DNA from: an uncultured Lachnospiraceae bacterium
Lineage (GTDB): Bacteria > Bacillota > Clostridia > Lachnospirales > Lachnospiraceae
Assembly (NCBI GenBank): GCA_910586555.1
Contig: CAJUJY010000031.1
Span: 1-44,934 of the forward strand
Direction of reading: 5' to 3'
DNA: 44,934 nucleotides
The translations under genes and the position numbers were made by a program. A model generated the notes under the pieces. That model was not told where the DNA came from. It was given only the letters and a program-made list of their open reading frames with translations, and made no database searches. Positions 17,171 to 26,329 of the stretch are shown here, in pieces. Numbering within the stretch: position 1 is the first letter of the stretch; each line of letters opens with the position of its first letter.

Positions 17171-18393
17171 TTTGCCTCCTGACCTTCATAATTTGTATAT
17201 CTTTTTCTATATACATTAGAATAATATTCTCTTGATAAGAAAAATACATTAATCGGTAATGCATATATTGGTTCTGTAAAGTTTACTAGCAGAATATATA
17301 TAAAAAAAATAATTTTTTTTCTTTTTCCGCTTTTACCAGGTGTTTTATATATTCCATACAAATATGGTACTATTGCTACAAGAAGCCCAGCGGTTCCCGT
17401 CGTATATGCCCATGTTAAAAGACCATTAGCATTTCCACTTCCTGCTTTATTTAAACTTGAAAATAAACCAGTATTATAAAATCCAGTACCAAATACAGGA
17501 TTTTCCATAAATATTTTTATACCTGTAACATTCTGGTGTATCCTGTCATAAAATGAATCTCCTATGGTATTTGTAGTTTTCCTTTTTATCATAAAAATTC
17601 CTATTGCAAAAACAACAGCTATAACTCCTATAGATATTCTCATAAATAAATTATAATATTTAGAAACTATGCCAGACTGGATTATAATATTAGCTAAGAT
17701 TACCGCTGCAATAATATATCCTGTTGTTGATTGTGTAAATATAATATTTATAACTAAAACACCTAAATAAAATATTTTTTTCTTGTTTAAATAATAATAT
17801 AAATATAATCCTAAATTCAAATATATCTGGTATACACCTGGCTCCCAAAAAATCCCACATATCCTTGGAATTCTTTTTGTACTATATGAATAAAAAATAT
17901 TAAAGTAATTTCTATAAAGTATATTAATCCCTTCATATTTTGTATATGGGATACCAATATGCAAAATTTCTATTAAAAAATACAATACAATAGTAAATAA
18001 TGCGGTTAAAACAATTATATCCAGAAATACATTTTCTAAAAAATCCTGTTTTTTTTCATTTAACTTTCCAAGCCAGAAAAACAATAAAAATAGCACAATT
18101 TTATATTGCAGTTCAATAGCAGAAGCAGGATATAAAATATAATTAATTAATGCCAGAATTTCAAATATACTAAAACAAATAATATAATTTTTCATTTCAT
18201 TTACTTTTGCGCAAGCAATGCTTTTCAAACATATCATTAATGAAATTATAAGCATAAACAAACGTGTAACTTTAAACATAATAGAATCAGGATTATTTGC
18301 TGCCTGGACTGTACCTGACTGGAATATAATTGAAAATACTAGTATATATATTAAAAAAGTATTTGTATACCTTATTTTTAATTTTATTTTCAT
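17152..18393 (-). CDS. Wzy-like polysaccharide polymerase / O-antigen ligase family membrane protein
   Basis: A 413-residue protein with roughly ten hydrophobic helices and a large extracytoplasmic loop (about residues 140-190) that includes RIPRICGIFWEPGVYQIY. A second conserved stretch near residue 300 (NPVFGTGFYNTG) matches the periplasmic region of O-antigen polymerase/ligase proteins. Such proteins join exported repeats into chains. AAGGAAA lies ahead of the start. It is one of two Wzy-like proteins in the window (the other is at 22133-23407), and sequence alone does not say which flippase it works with. Confidence 0.8.
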   Translation of the reverse strand: MKIKLKIRYTNTFLIYILVFSIIFQSGTVQAANNPDSIMFKVTRLFMLIISLMICLKSIACAKVNEMKNYIICFSIFEILALINYILYPASAIELQYKIVLFLLFFWLGKLNEKKQDFLENVFLDIIVLTALFTIVLYFLIEILHIGIPYTKYEGINILYRNYFNIFYSYSTKRIPRICGIFWEPGVYQIYLNLGLYLYYYLNKKKIFYLGVLVINIIFTQSTTGYIIAAVILANIIIQSGIVSKYYNLFMRISIGVIAVVFAIGIFMIKRKTTNTIGDSFYDRIHQNVTGIKIFMENPVFGTGFYNTGLFSSLNKAGSGNANGLLTWAYTTGTAGLLVAIVPYLYGIYKTPGKSGKRKKIIFFIYILLVNFTEPIYALPINVFFLSREYYSNVYRKRYTNYEGQEAKWSYQL

Positions 18394-18432
18394 ATTAATA
18401 TGCTTTCCTTACTATAATAAATATAAAAATCT

Positions 18433-19404
18433 TTATTTAAAACATAAAAGTAATTCCCTTATTTTTTGCATAAAAAACAAGCCATTAGTCCCAATACATA
18501 AACTTAACGCAGCACACTTGTTTTTTATTCTTGAGTTTTTATCAAATAAAATACTAAACTTATATTCGTGAAGGAATTTAATAATCCTCTGGTAATTTGG
18601 AAAGTCTTCTTTTTTCATTCCAGGACAATTAATTAAAACCTGGCAATAATTACTAAATTTTTTTGAAAATGCTGCTTTAAGAAGTTTATAATCTGTATTT
18701 GCAAATACAGAAACCAGATTATCTGCTGCATCTAACTGGTCATAATCAGCTTTTCCTCTAGTATGCATAATACTGTTTCTATGTTGTACATAAAAATAGA
18801 GGGGATCTTTCAATATTGCCACTTTATTAACTTCTAAAAAATATTTGTAGGTAGTAAAGTCATCCTCATGGTATTTTCCTTCTGGGAACGGATATTTCAA
18901 TACAATACTGCGTGGCAATAAAACAGAACACGGACTGGTACCAAGATCTTTTTGGTATAACATATTTAAAACTGCTTCTTTACCTGTCATAATAAGTTCG
19001 TTGTTTGTACGTTTAATTTTTAATTTATCCCCTAACATAGTTTGTTTTATAGCACCTACACTAATATCAGCAGAATATCTTTTCATCAGGCTATATAACT
19101 TTTTTAAATAATCATCTGTAATAAAATCATCTGAATCAATAAAAGTAATATATTTTCCTGAAGCTTTTGCAGCCCCATAATTTCTAGCAACAGATAATCC
19201 GCTATTTTCAATATGGTAAACTTTAAATCTTGTATCGCATTTAACATATCTTTTACAAATTTCATATGATTTATCCAATGAACCATCATCTATCAAAATA
19301 GCCTCATATTTGTTATAGCTTTGTCTTCTAATACTATCCAGACACTTACATAAAAAGTTTCCAGCATTATATATTGGGACAACAATACTTATTAATTCAT
19401 TCAT
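18433..19404 (-). CDS. Family 2 glycosyltransferase
   Basis: A 323-residue GT2 enzyme with ISIVVPIYNAGNFLCKCLDS, DDGSLDKSYEIC, SGLSVARNYGAAKASG and the metal site TFIDSDDFITDDYL. EDDFTTYKYFLE about residue 180 fits a catalytic region. AGGAGG lies eight bases before the ATG, which overlaps the preceding gene by eight bases. The C-terminal 70 residues are basic and hydrophobic and may attach to the membrane. Likely a repeat-unit assembly enzyme; donor unknown. Confidence 0.88.
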   Translation of the reverse strand: MNELISIVVPIYNAGNFLCKCLDSIRRQSYNKYEAILIDDGSLDKSYEICKRYVKCDTRFKVYHIENSGLSVARNYGAAKASGKYITFIDSDDFITDDYLKKLYSLMKRYSADISVGAIKQTMLGDKLKIKRTNNELIMTGKEAVLNMLYQKDLGTSPCSVLLPRSIVLKYPFPEGKYHEDDFTTYKYFLEVNKVAILKDPLYFYVQHRNSIMHTRGKADYDQLDAADNLVSVFANTDYKLLKAAFSKKFSNYCQVLINCPGMKKEDFPNYQRIIKFLHEYKFSILFDKNSRIKNKCAALSLCIGTNGLFFMQKIRELLLCFK

Positions 19405-20515
19405 GATATTTACCTCCTAATGCATCAATATAATACTGTTGTAGCCTTTTTGCCTCTGCTGCCGAATCAAATCCTAATGCTGCAACTTCTTTCGCCCAGC
19501 TTTTTCTCACAGGCATATTATTATATACTGTCTTTAGAATTTTATCTGCCCATTTACCAGGCGGAACATCCAGGCTAATAAAATGCCCCATTTTACAAGC
19601 ACTTGCTTCTCTTGTAATCTCTGTAGAAAAAAATACTGGTAATCCACAGCTCTGGGATTCCAGTCCTACTACTGGAAGGCCTTCATAAAAACTTGGAAGT
19701 AAAAATGCATCCATTGCATTATAAAACTGTTGTATATCTTCACGTCTTCCAAGGTAATTGACATAATTTTTTATACCAAGTTCATTTACTTTTTTCATCA
19801 TATTATTTTTAAGAACACCATCACCAATAAGGCACATTACAGCACGTGGTTCCCTCTTATGTATTTCATAAAAAATTTCAAGCAAAAAAACTGGATTTTT
19901 CTGTGTAACAAACCTGCCAATATATCCAATAACTATTTTATCTTCCCATCCAAATTTTTTTCTAGTCTGGTTTCTTAATTCAACATTATAGGAATTAAAC
20001 TTTGTATTTATGACAGTTTTAAAAACTGCTACTTTCCCCTTATTAAATAATTGGTCACCAAACTGCCATCTCCCACAATCTTCACCACACGACATATAAT
20101 GGGTGGCAAAGCATTTAGATACAGGCCTCAATATTTTTTTTAAAACAGTCTTCAGTTCTTTTTCATATGCCATTGAAAGACTTTCCGAAATTCTTACTGG
20201 TATACCTGCTGCTTTTGCTATAAACATTGGAAAAATATTCATTGTGCTATTATATGCATGCATAACTGGATATTTGTTTTTTCTACACAAAACATATATA
20301 TCTTTCATATTTTTAAAAATATGCTGATATGGAGTAATTTTATAAACTCTGCCACCCAGCATGTTAATTTCCTTATCTGGAATAGCCTGCGAATCAGCAT
20401 CACATATAAAATCAAACTGTATCTGGCTTCTGTCAATATGTCTGAAGTACTCCATAACAAGATTTTTCTTTCCGCCAGAATCCATTTTTCCAATAACTAT
20501 TGCTACCCGTATCAT
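19397..20515 (-). CDS. GT-B glycosyltransferase family 4 (EpsF-like)
   Basis: A 372-residue GT-B enzyme. The N-terminal half starts IRVAIVIGKMDSGGKKNLV and the C-terminal half has IVIGYIGRFVTQKNPVFLLE and the donor-binding FLLPSFYEGLPVVGLESQ with the family E-x7-E motif. These retaining enzymes use UDP- or GDP-sugars. I start at MIRVAI since AAAGGA lies just before it, inside a possible six-codon longer frame. It follows wecE by 88 bases and overlaps the next GT2 by eight. It resembles EpsF of exopolysaccharide operons. Confidence 0.87.
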   Translation of the reverse strand: MIRVAIVIGKMDSGGKKNLVMEYFRHIDRSQIQFDFICDADSQAIPDKEINMLGGRVYKITPYQHIFKNMKDIYVLCRKNKYPVMHAYNSTMNIFPMFIAKAAGIPVRISESLSMAYEKELKTVLKKILRPVSKCFATHYMSCGEDCGRWQFGDQLFNKGKVAVFKTVINTKFNSYNVELRNQTRKKFGWEDKIVIGYIGRFVTQKNPVFLLEIFYEIHKREPRAVMCLIGDGVLKNNMMKKVNELGIKNYVNYLGRREDIQQFYNAMDAFLLPSFYEGLPVVGLESQSCGLPVFFSTEITREASACKMGHFISLDVPPGKWADKILKTVYNNMPVRKSWAKEVAALGFDSAAEAKRLQQYYIDALGGKYHE

Positions 20516-20603
20516 ATTAATTTTTCCTTTCATAGATACATATATTTAAAATAAAATATATTATTTATATTTAAAAATGCATATATCATTCTATGTATTT
20601 GGC

Positions 20604-21734
20604 TTATTTTTTAAAAAAACTAATAGTTTTGTTAATTACAAGTTCTAAATCTTTTTTATCAATATTGTAATACATTGGAAGCCTGACAAGGCGGTCACTT
20701 TCTTTTGTAGTAAATTTATCTTCACCATTAAAACGTCCATATTTTAAACCAGCAGGTGCGCTGTGTAATGGGACATAATGAAAAACACAAAGAATACCAT
20801 TATCTTTCATATAACGTATATAATTAGTACGTTCCTCTAAATCCCTGCATTTAATATAAAACATATGTGCATTATGGATACATCCGTCTGGAATAACAGG
20901 TAACTGTATCATTCCTTCATCTTCAAGTCTTTTAAATGACATATAATACTGGTTCCAAGTTTCTAAACGGTTACTATTAATTTTATCTGCTTCTTGCAAC
21001 TGTGCCCACAAATATGCAGCATTCAAATCGCTTGGCAAATAACTGCTTCCATAACCAACCCAGCTATACTTTGCAACCTGGCCACGGAAAAACTGGGCAC
21101 GGTTTGTACCTTTCTCCCTTAAGATTTCTGCTTTTTCATTAAATTCAGCATTATTAATAACAAAAGCCCCTCCTTCACCCATTGAATAATTCTTAGTTTC
21201 ATGAAAAGAATAACATCCAAAATCACCAATTGTCCCTAAGGCTTGTCCTTTATAAGCACTCATAACTCCTTGTGCAGCATCTTCAACAACTAATAAATTA
21301 TGTCTATATGCAATATCCATAATTGTGTCCATTTCACAGCTAACACCAGCATAATGTACTACACAAATTACTCTTGTTTTTTCTGTAATTGCCTGTTCAA
21401 TCTTTTTTTCATCAATATTCATTGTATCTGGACGTATGTCTACAAACACTAGTTTAGCCCCTGCAAGAACAAAAGCTGTTGCAGTTGATGAAAATGTAAA
21501 ACTTGGCAATATTACTTCATCATCTGGCTTTATGCCACATAATAATGCTGCCATTTCTAAAGCAGATGTCCCGCTCGTTGTAAGTAAAACTTTTTGTGCA
21601 TTAAACTTATCTTCTATCCATTTATTACAAATTTTCGTATACTGGCCATCACCACAAATTTTATGGTTACTAACAGCCTCTTGCATATAATCAAACTCGG
21701 CTCCAACAAATGGTGGTACATTAAAATGAATCAT
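20604..21734 (-). CDS. wecE: dTDP-4-amino-4,6-dideoxygalactose transaminase (WecE/RffA-like)
   Basis: A PLP aminotransferase of the DegT/DnrJ/EryC1/StrS group. It turns dTDP-4-keto-6-deoxyglucose into dTDP-4-amino-4,6-dideoxygalactose using glutamate. From MIHFNVPPFVGAEFDYMQ it matches the layout of Escherichia coli WecE throughout: CGDGQYTK, TTSGTSALEM, VEDAAQGVMSAYKG and SFHETKNYS with the PLP lysine. Length from this start is 376 residues, the usual WecE length; the longer frame has 24 extra codons with no family likeness. GGGAG stands ten bases before the ATG. It is the first gene of the phosphonate polysaccharide operon. The dTDP-glucose genes (rmlA, rmlB) that would feed it are not in the window. 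Confidence 0.93.
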   Translation of the reverse strand: MIHFNVPPFVGAEFDYMQEAVSNHKICGDGQYTKICNKWIEDKFNAQKVLLTTSGTSALEMAALLCGIKPDDEVILPSFTFSSTATAFVLAGAKLVFVDIRPDTMNIDEKKIEQAITEKTRVICVVHYAGVSCEMDTIMDIAYRHNLLVVEDAAQGVMSAYKGQALGTIGDFGCYSFHETKNYSMGEGGAFVINNAEFNEKAEILREKGTNRAQFFRGQVAKYSWVGYGSSYLPSDLNAAYLWAQLQEADKINSNRLETWNQYYMSFKRLEDEGMIQLPVIPDGCIHNAHMFYIKCRDLEERTNYIRYMKDNGILCVFHYVPLHSAPAGLKYGRFNGEDKFTTKESDRLVRLPMYYNIDKKDLELVINKTISFFKK

Positions 21735-21825
21735 CTTTCTAATCTCCCTGTATATTCTATTCAAGTGACATATATTAATCTTTTTTCGTAAATTATAATC
21801 TTTCACGAAAAATAATTTACAAAAG

Positions 21826-21854
21826 ATTTTACTCTATAACTTATGATTTGTCAA
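21826..21854 (-). promoter_or_regulatory. Near-consensus sigma-A promoter of the phosphonate/EPS operon
   Basis: On the minus strand TTGACA (21854-21849) and TAAAAT (21831-21826) stand 17 bases apart, a full -35 match and a good -10. The start point would be near 21820, leaving an 86-base leader before wecE. The leader can form a hairpin (TTTTTCGT against ACGAAAAA) that lacks a T-run ending. This is the strongest promoter seen for the wecE-to-AraC operon. Confidence 0.75.
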
Positions 21855-22000
21855 TACAATATAAAGTAATAAATATTCAAGATGAACCATATCTATTTAA
21901 AAATAGTAGAATTATAGCAGTTTTTGCCATAAATTATGTGATAATACATTATGTAATAAAATAATATTAATATTATGACGATATTATCTTAACCAAATAT

Positions 22001-22070
22001 TTTTAGTTTCACTAAACAAGTCCACCACTTAAGAAGTACACATTTTAAAGAGTCATGCTTAATGAGGCAA
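22001..22070 (-). other. Degenerate relative of the 4740 cloverleaf element
   Basis: Read on the minus strand, this stretch shares CCTCATTAAG, then CTTCTTAAG[C/T]GGTGG, then ACTT..TTAG, in the same order as the element at 4740. The hairpin keeps the CTT loop, and its stem changes from GCTT/AAGC to ACTT/AAGT, a paired change that keeps the helix. It lies between the wzy terminator and the wecE promoter, in a 398-base gap without genes. No other arms of the cloverleaf are visible, so it is a partial or decayed copy. Confidence 0.4.
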
Positions 22071-22078
22071 AAAAATAA

Positions 22079-22116
22079 CCCAAAATATAAATAAAAATTT
22101 TTATTTATATTTTGGG
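22079..22116. terminator. Loop-less 38-bp palindrome ending the wzy operon
   Basis: Two perfect 19-base arms (22079-22097, 22098-22116) begin with CCC and end with GGG around an A/T centre. The palindrome lies 17 bases past the stop of the second polymerase gene and separates the two polysaccharide operons. The central T-rich arm could serve as the release tract. Confidence 0.75.
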
Positions 22117-22132
22117 GAAATAAAACTTCAAT

Positions 22133-23407
22133 TCACATTTTTCCCTTTTCCCATATCATTCCTCCTGCTTTGGCAAACAGGGCATATCCTAGTGGGTTAT
22201 AAGCTTCTTCCATCATATGATGGTCAATAAAACAACTTATTGCCAGTAATGTAATGCAAATCATAAGAACTGTATCATTCCTATGTTTATAACATATACA
22301 TCCATAAACAATAAATACTATAAACAAAAATATAATACCATACCGTAATAATATAAAAAGATAAGAACTGTCAATAAAAAAATAGTCTTCTTGTACTTCT
22401 GTTGAACCTCCCATCCCAACCATAGGAATGTCCTGCCCAAAAAGAGTTATACCATATTCTTTAATGCCTATATTTCCTAATCCAAGCCTTCCTGTTATAG
22501 TTTCATCAATCATTTCCAGGAACTCATTACCAATTTTATAAGATGCAGACCAGTAATACATAAGCATTGTAAGGGCTGGCATACTTATTAATGCAATTCT
22601 GCCCCAGATTCCTTTCCACCTGTAATATGCACTAGTCCTTTTAAAAGCAAATTCTTTATTTGCTTCTGTTTTTTCTGTAACTAATGGTATTGCTACTGCC
22701 TGCATTTCTATTTTTTCCCTTCCATGCTGCCATTGCAATACATGGTATCCACCAAAAAGCAGCACCATTAAAAGTATACATATAGTATCAAGTTTTGCAT
22801 AGCAGAAATAATATATAAGCCCGGCTATGGCACATGTACCAATGTAATGGTATGGACGCAGCTTTTTCTGATATAAATAATAAGCTGTAAGAAGCATAAA
22901 AAAGATATGTGCAGCAAAATCTGTTGTGTATACACAGCCAAAAGAATACCTTAAGGTATCATTATTTGGATTATCTGAATTATATGCAAGGTTTTCAATT
23001 ACCCCAAGCATTGCAGCAATAAATGCAAGCCCCATAATAATTATGTTAAGCAAAAGATATAACTGTAGTATCTTTTTAAATGGCACATCTTTTGCTGATA
23101 CAAGCATTAATACCCATAAAAATGGCCAGAAATAACCACTTGATACAAAGACTATGGCACTACATGCAAACATTCCTGCAACAGCCATAAACATTTTAAA
23201 TGTATAAACATCAAAGAAAACTATTTTAACAGCTAGTATTAATACAGAAAATACAAGGCACATATTAAATGCCATTGAACTGTGTGGAAACATAGTTGTC
23301 CTCATAATGCTCCAGAACATATAAATTATAAACCCTGCAAAGAACAAATTTTCCCCGTTCTGGGGATTTTTTGTCCAGTTATTATATCTTTCTATCAGGA
23401 AATCCAT
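22133..23407 (-). CDS. Wzy-like polysaccharide polymerase, second copy
   Basis: A membrane protein of about 424 residues with ten or more hydrophobic helices (for example MAFNMCLVFSVLILAVKIVF and VAGMFACSAIVFVSSGYFW) and a soluble loop around residues 240-260. The last third carries TGRLGLGNIGIKEYGITLFG and FFIDSSYLFILLRYGIIFLF, a pattern common in Clostridia exopolysaccharide polymerases. I chose MDFLIERYNN as start: AGGGGC lies eight bases before it, and the longer frame would overlap the upstream gene by 49 bases. It ends the operon that begins at 29167. Assignment rests on topology, context and the loop signature, not on a catalytic motif. Confidence 0.78.
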   Translation of the reverse strand: MDFLIERYNNWTKNPQNGENLFFAGFIIYMFWSIMRTTMFPHSSMAFNMCLVFSVLILAVKIVFFDVYTFKMFMAVAGMFACSAIVFVSSGYFWPFLWVLMLVSAKDVPFKKILQLYLLLNIIIMGLAFIAAMLGVIENLAYNSDNPNNDTLRYSFGCVYTTDFAAHIFFMLLTAYYLYQKKLRPYHYIGTCAIAGLIYYFCYAKLDTICILLMVLLFGGYHVLQWQHGREKIEMQAVAIPLVTEKTEANKEFAFKRTSAYYRWKGIWGRIALISMPALTMLMYYWSASYKIGNEFLEMIDETITGRLGLGNIGIKEYGITLFGQDIPMVGMGGSTEVQEDYFFIDSSYLFILLRYGIIFLFIVFIVYGCICYKHRNDTVLMICITLLAISCFIDHHMMEEAYNPLGYALFAKAGGMIWEKGKM

Positions 23408-23433
23408 TTCTATCTGCCCCTTCAGAAATAAAA

Positions 23434-26277
23434 TTATTCTACTACAATACAGCCCCATAATGGAACCCCGAATTTCTGGCATAACCTCATTTCACTGGCA
23501 AGCTGTGGGTATGTGTTTTCACCTGCTTTTATTATTATCACGGCATACTGGTTTTCAACCATATGTTCTAATAACTGGGTGCTTTCACCTGCCATAACCC
23601 CTTCTGATATAGAAACCCCGCTTTTTTCAAAAGCTGCTTTAATATCTTTTACCACACTTTTTACACTATCATCTCCTGACAAAAGATTCAGGAAAAGCCT
23701 GTCTGCTTTGTATTTACGTGCCAGAAGCTTTAATTCTGTAATTCCAGCCGCTGCATCAGGTTTGTTATCCTTGCTTTTACCAGCACATGGGAATACTGGC
23801 ATTTCTGTATTCATTAATTCCCTGGCTGAACATATCCTGCTGCTAAGAAGGTACTGTAATGAAATAATTACAAATGGCAGTACAATACCAAGGATAATAC
23901 CAAATACTGCATATTTTATAATAAGTATATTGCCTGGTGCTGCTGCCTCCATAACTTCTGGCTGGTTTTCCTCAATATAATTTGCCTTTGCATTTTTATT
24001 AGAAGACACCCTGCTGTTATAATCCGCAAGTGAAGCATTATAATTTTTTAATGTATCCATTTTTGAATTTTGTACATTTGTCACATCATTATCTTTTTTA
24101 ATATAATACTTACTTTCCATCTTTTTGAAGGTAAATTCCCCTTGCACTTTAACTATTTCTGGAATATAACTTTCAAGATTTTCCTTAACTATTTTTAATA
24201 TTTTCTTTCCTTCTTCCTTATCATAGTGCAAAATATTTATATTTATTATATTACCATTAGTTGGCCATGAAAGTATTTCCCTTATATAACCTGCTTTTTC
24301 TTCGCCATACTCTTTTTCAAAGATTTCCTGTATATTGCCATAGGCAAGGTAGTTTGTCATTGAACTAAGTATATATCCTGTATTTAGTGTATCTGTTACT
24401 GCATACTGCGCTGTTGCAACTTGTATATTTAAAGGTTCAAGTTTCATATATATTGAATTATCTATATATGCCTGTAGTTTAGAAATTTCTTGTTTAATCA
24501 TATCTAAATTTTTCTGGCTTTCTTCTATTTGTGTATCATAAGCCTGTAGCTGTTCATTATATAAATCTATTTCTTCTTGTTGTTCTTTAGTTAAACTTTT
24601 TAACTGGTGTGCCTGGCGGTATCCAAGTACACTAAAAATCCCCATACATATAATTATAAATGGTATTATTATTTTCCAGTGGCTAATAAAACTATCTGCT
24701 ATATTTTTAAAATAATAATTTTTCTGTTTCATACTGCCCCTCATTTCTGGTTTATTTGCTATATATAAGTGCTTTTTATATGTTATTTTTACTAAAGCTT
24801 TTATAAGCTTTGTTTTTGTAAACTTTACTTTTATAAACTTTGATTTTATAAGCTTTTTTATAACTTCAGCAACAAATGGTTCTTTTCTCCAAATAAGTAT
24901 TCCTGCATAGCTTCCAAAGAAAAGCAATGCAGAAAAACCAAGTAAAAATACCACTGGAATATTTAAAATTTTTACCCACAGTGATACAATGCTTCCTGCA
25001 AAGCAGGCAAATACAAGTAATATCCAGTTACAGCCTGCAAATATATTTCCTGTTAATTTTTTTATATAATTATATTGTACTATTAAAACTACTATTTCGG
25101 CAACAAGTGTACCAGTTGCTGCACCAGAAGCCCCCAATGCTGGTATTAAGAATATATTTAATATTAAATCAGTTAAAGCACCTGCCATAACTGAATATAA
25201 TGTAATATTTCCTTTTCCCATTGCTACTAACATCTGTATTCCAATTATATTAGTCATGCCTATTAATAAAACAGTTGGCATAATTATCTGCATTGGGATT
25301 ACCGATCTGGAATATGCCGGCCCTGACACCAGATATATGCTTTCACTGGCAAAAAGTGTAAAATAAACAGATACTGGCAAAGCTATAACTGCCATTGCAT
25401 GTATTGCTTTCTTACAGGTTTTAAGAAATTCCTTGTCCCTGCCTCTTTCAATATAATATGACATACGCGGAAGCAATACTATTCCGCCAGCAGTAACCAG
25501 GTTAGCAAGAAGCCCTTTAATTTTTACGGCTGCCTCATAATATCCGTTTTCTTCTGGGTTCTTTACCATTCCAAGCATAAAAATATCAAGGTTTGTATAT
25601 ACCAGGGTAGCACATGAAACAGCAAAAAGAACGAATATCTGTTTTATATGGCGCTTTATATTATAATTTCCTAGCGGCTTTATATAAATAATCTTTCTTA
25701 TATGGATAAAATTCAATATACTTGATGCACTTGCAGCAAATACTGTCAACATTCCATAAAAAACATAATCTGAAGATGTTCTTACTAAAATAAACAGCAA
25801 GGGTATAGCAGCTATTTTAAAAACCAAAGCCCTTACTGTAATATAAGTATACTGCTCTACTGCCTGGTATAACCACTCTGCACCAATAGCATTTAGTAAA
25901 ATCATTACACTCATTACCAGGAATAATGTTTTATCCTGGCGTAACTTTGGAACTGTAAATAAGAAGGCGGCAAAGACAGTATATGAAACAAATGCCATAA
26001 AAATATTTATTGCAAAAAGTTCATGCACTGTCCTGCTAAGCTCTTCTTTATTGTCCCGTACTTTGGCACATGCCTGTATTCCATAAGTTGGTATTCCCAT
26101 CTGTGCCAGCATCGTAAAATACGTAATAACTGAAGTTGCAAAAGAAACCTTTCCCAGTCCTGCCGGATGCAAGATTCTTGATGCATACGGCAAAGCTACA
26201 AATGGAAAAATATAAGAAGACATTTTTAATAATCCATTTAGAAGCATATTGTATGCAAGTGATTTTTCTTTTGCCAT
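23434..26277 (-). CDS. Wzx flippase fused to a Wzz-like chain-length protein
   Basis: A 947-residue protein joining two machines. Residues 1-480 are a MOP-superfamily flippase (ALPYASRILHPAGLGKVSFA, YTNLDIFMLGMV, 12-14 helices). Residues about 516-947 are a Wzz-like co-polymerase: a membrane helix (HWKIIIPFIIICMGIFSVLG), a coiled coil (about 560-600), a second helix (IIKYAVFGIILGIVLPFVII) and a cytoplasmic tail resembling a tyrosine kinase fold without a Walker A site. The join (about 480-515) is a lysine-rich, repetitive stretch that looks like recently opened non-coding DNA. An in-frame ATG at residue 516 has GAGGGGC five bases before it, so the Wzz part may also be made separately. The neighbour at 26330 is a second Wzz-like protein. 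Confidence 0.85.
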   Translation of the reverse strand: MAKEKSLAYNMLLNGLLKMSSYIFPFVALPYASRILHPAGLGKVSFATSVITYFTMLAQMGIPTYGIQACAKVRDNKEELSRTVHELFAINIFMAFVSYTVFAAFLFTVPKLRQDKTLFLVMSVMILLNAIGAEWLYQAVEQYTYITVRALVFKIAAIPLLFILVRTSSDYVFYGMLTVFAASASSILNFIHIRKIIYIKPLGNYNIKRHIKQIFVLFAVSCATLVYTNLDIFMLGMVKNPEENGYYEAAVKIKGLLANLVTAGGIVLLPRMSYYIERGRDKEFLKTCKKAIHAMAVIALPVSVYFTLFASESIYLVSGPAYSRSVIPMQIIMPTVLLIGMTNIIGIQMLVAMGKGNITLYSVMAGALTDLILNIFLIPALGASGAATGTLVAEIVVLIVQYNYIKKLTGNIFAGCNWILLVFACFAGSIVSLWVKILNIPVVFLLGFSALLFFGSYAGILIWRKEPFVAEVIKKLIKSKFIKVKFTKTKLIKALVKITYKKHLYIANKPEMRGSMKQKNYYFKNIADSFISHWKIIIPFIIICMGIFSVLGYRQAHQLKSLTKEQQEEIDLYNEQLQAYDTQIEESQKNLDMIKQEISKLQAYIDNSIYMKLEPLNIQVATAQYAVTDTLNTGYILSSMTNYLAYGNIQEIFEKEYGEEKAGYIREILSWPTNGNIININILHYDKEEGKKILKIVKENLESYIPEIVKVQGEFTFKKMESKYYIKKDNDVTNVQNSKMDTLKNYNASLADYNSRVSSNKNAKANYIEENQPEVMEAAAPGNILIIKYAVFGIILGIVLPFVIISLQYLLSSRICSARELMNTEMPVFPCAGKSKDNKPDAAAGITELKLLARKYKADRLFLNLLSGDDSVKSVVKDIKAAFEKSGVSISEGVMAGESTQLLEHMVENQYAVIIIKAGENTYPQLASEMRLCQKFGVPLWGCIVVE

Positions 26278-26329
26278 ATTTCTATATTACATCCTTCCTG
26301 TAACCTTGTTTAACTTCATTATTTTAATA

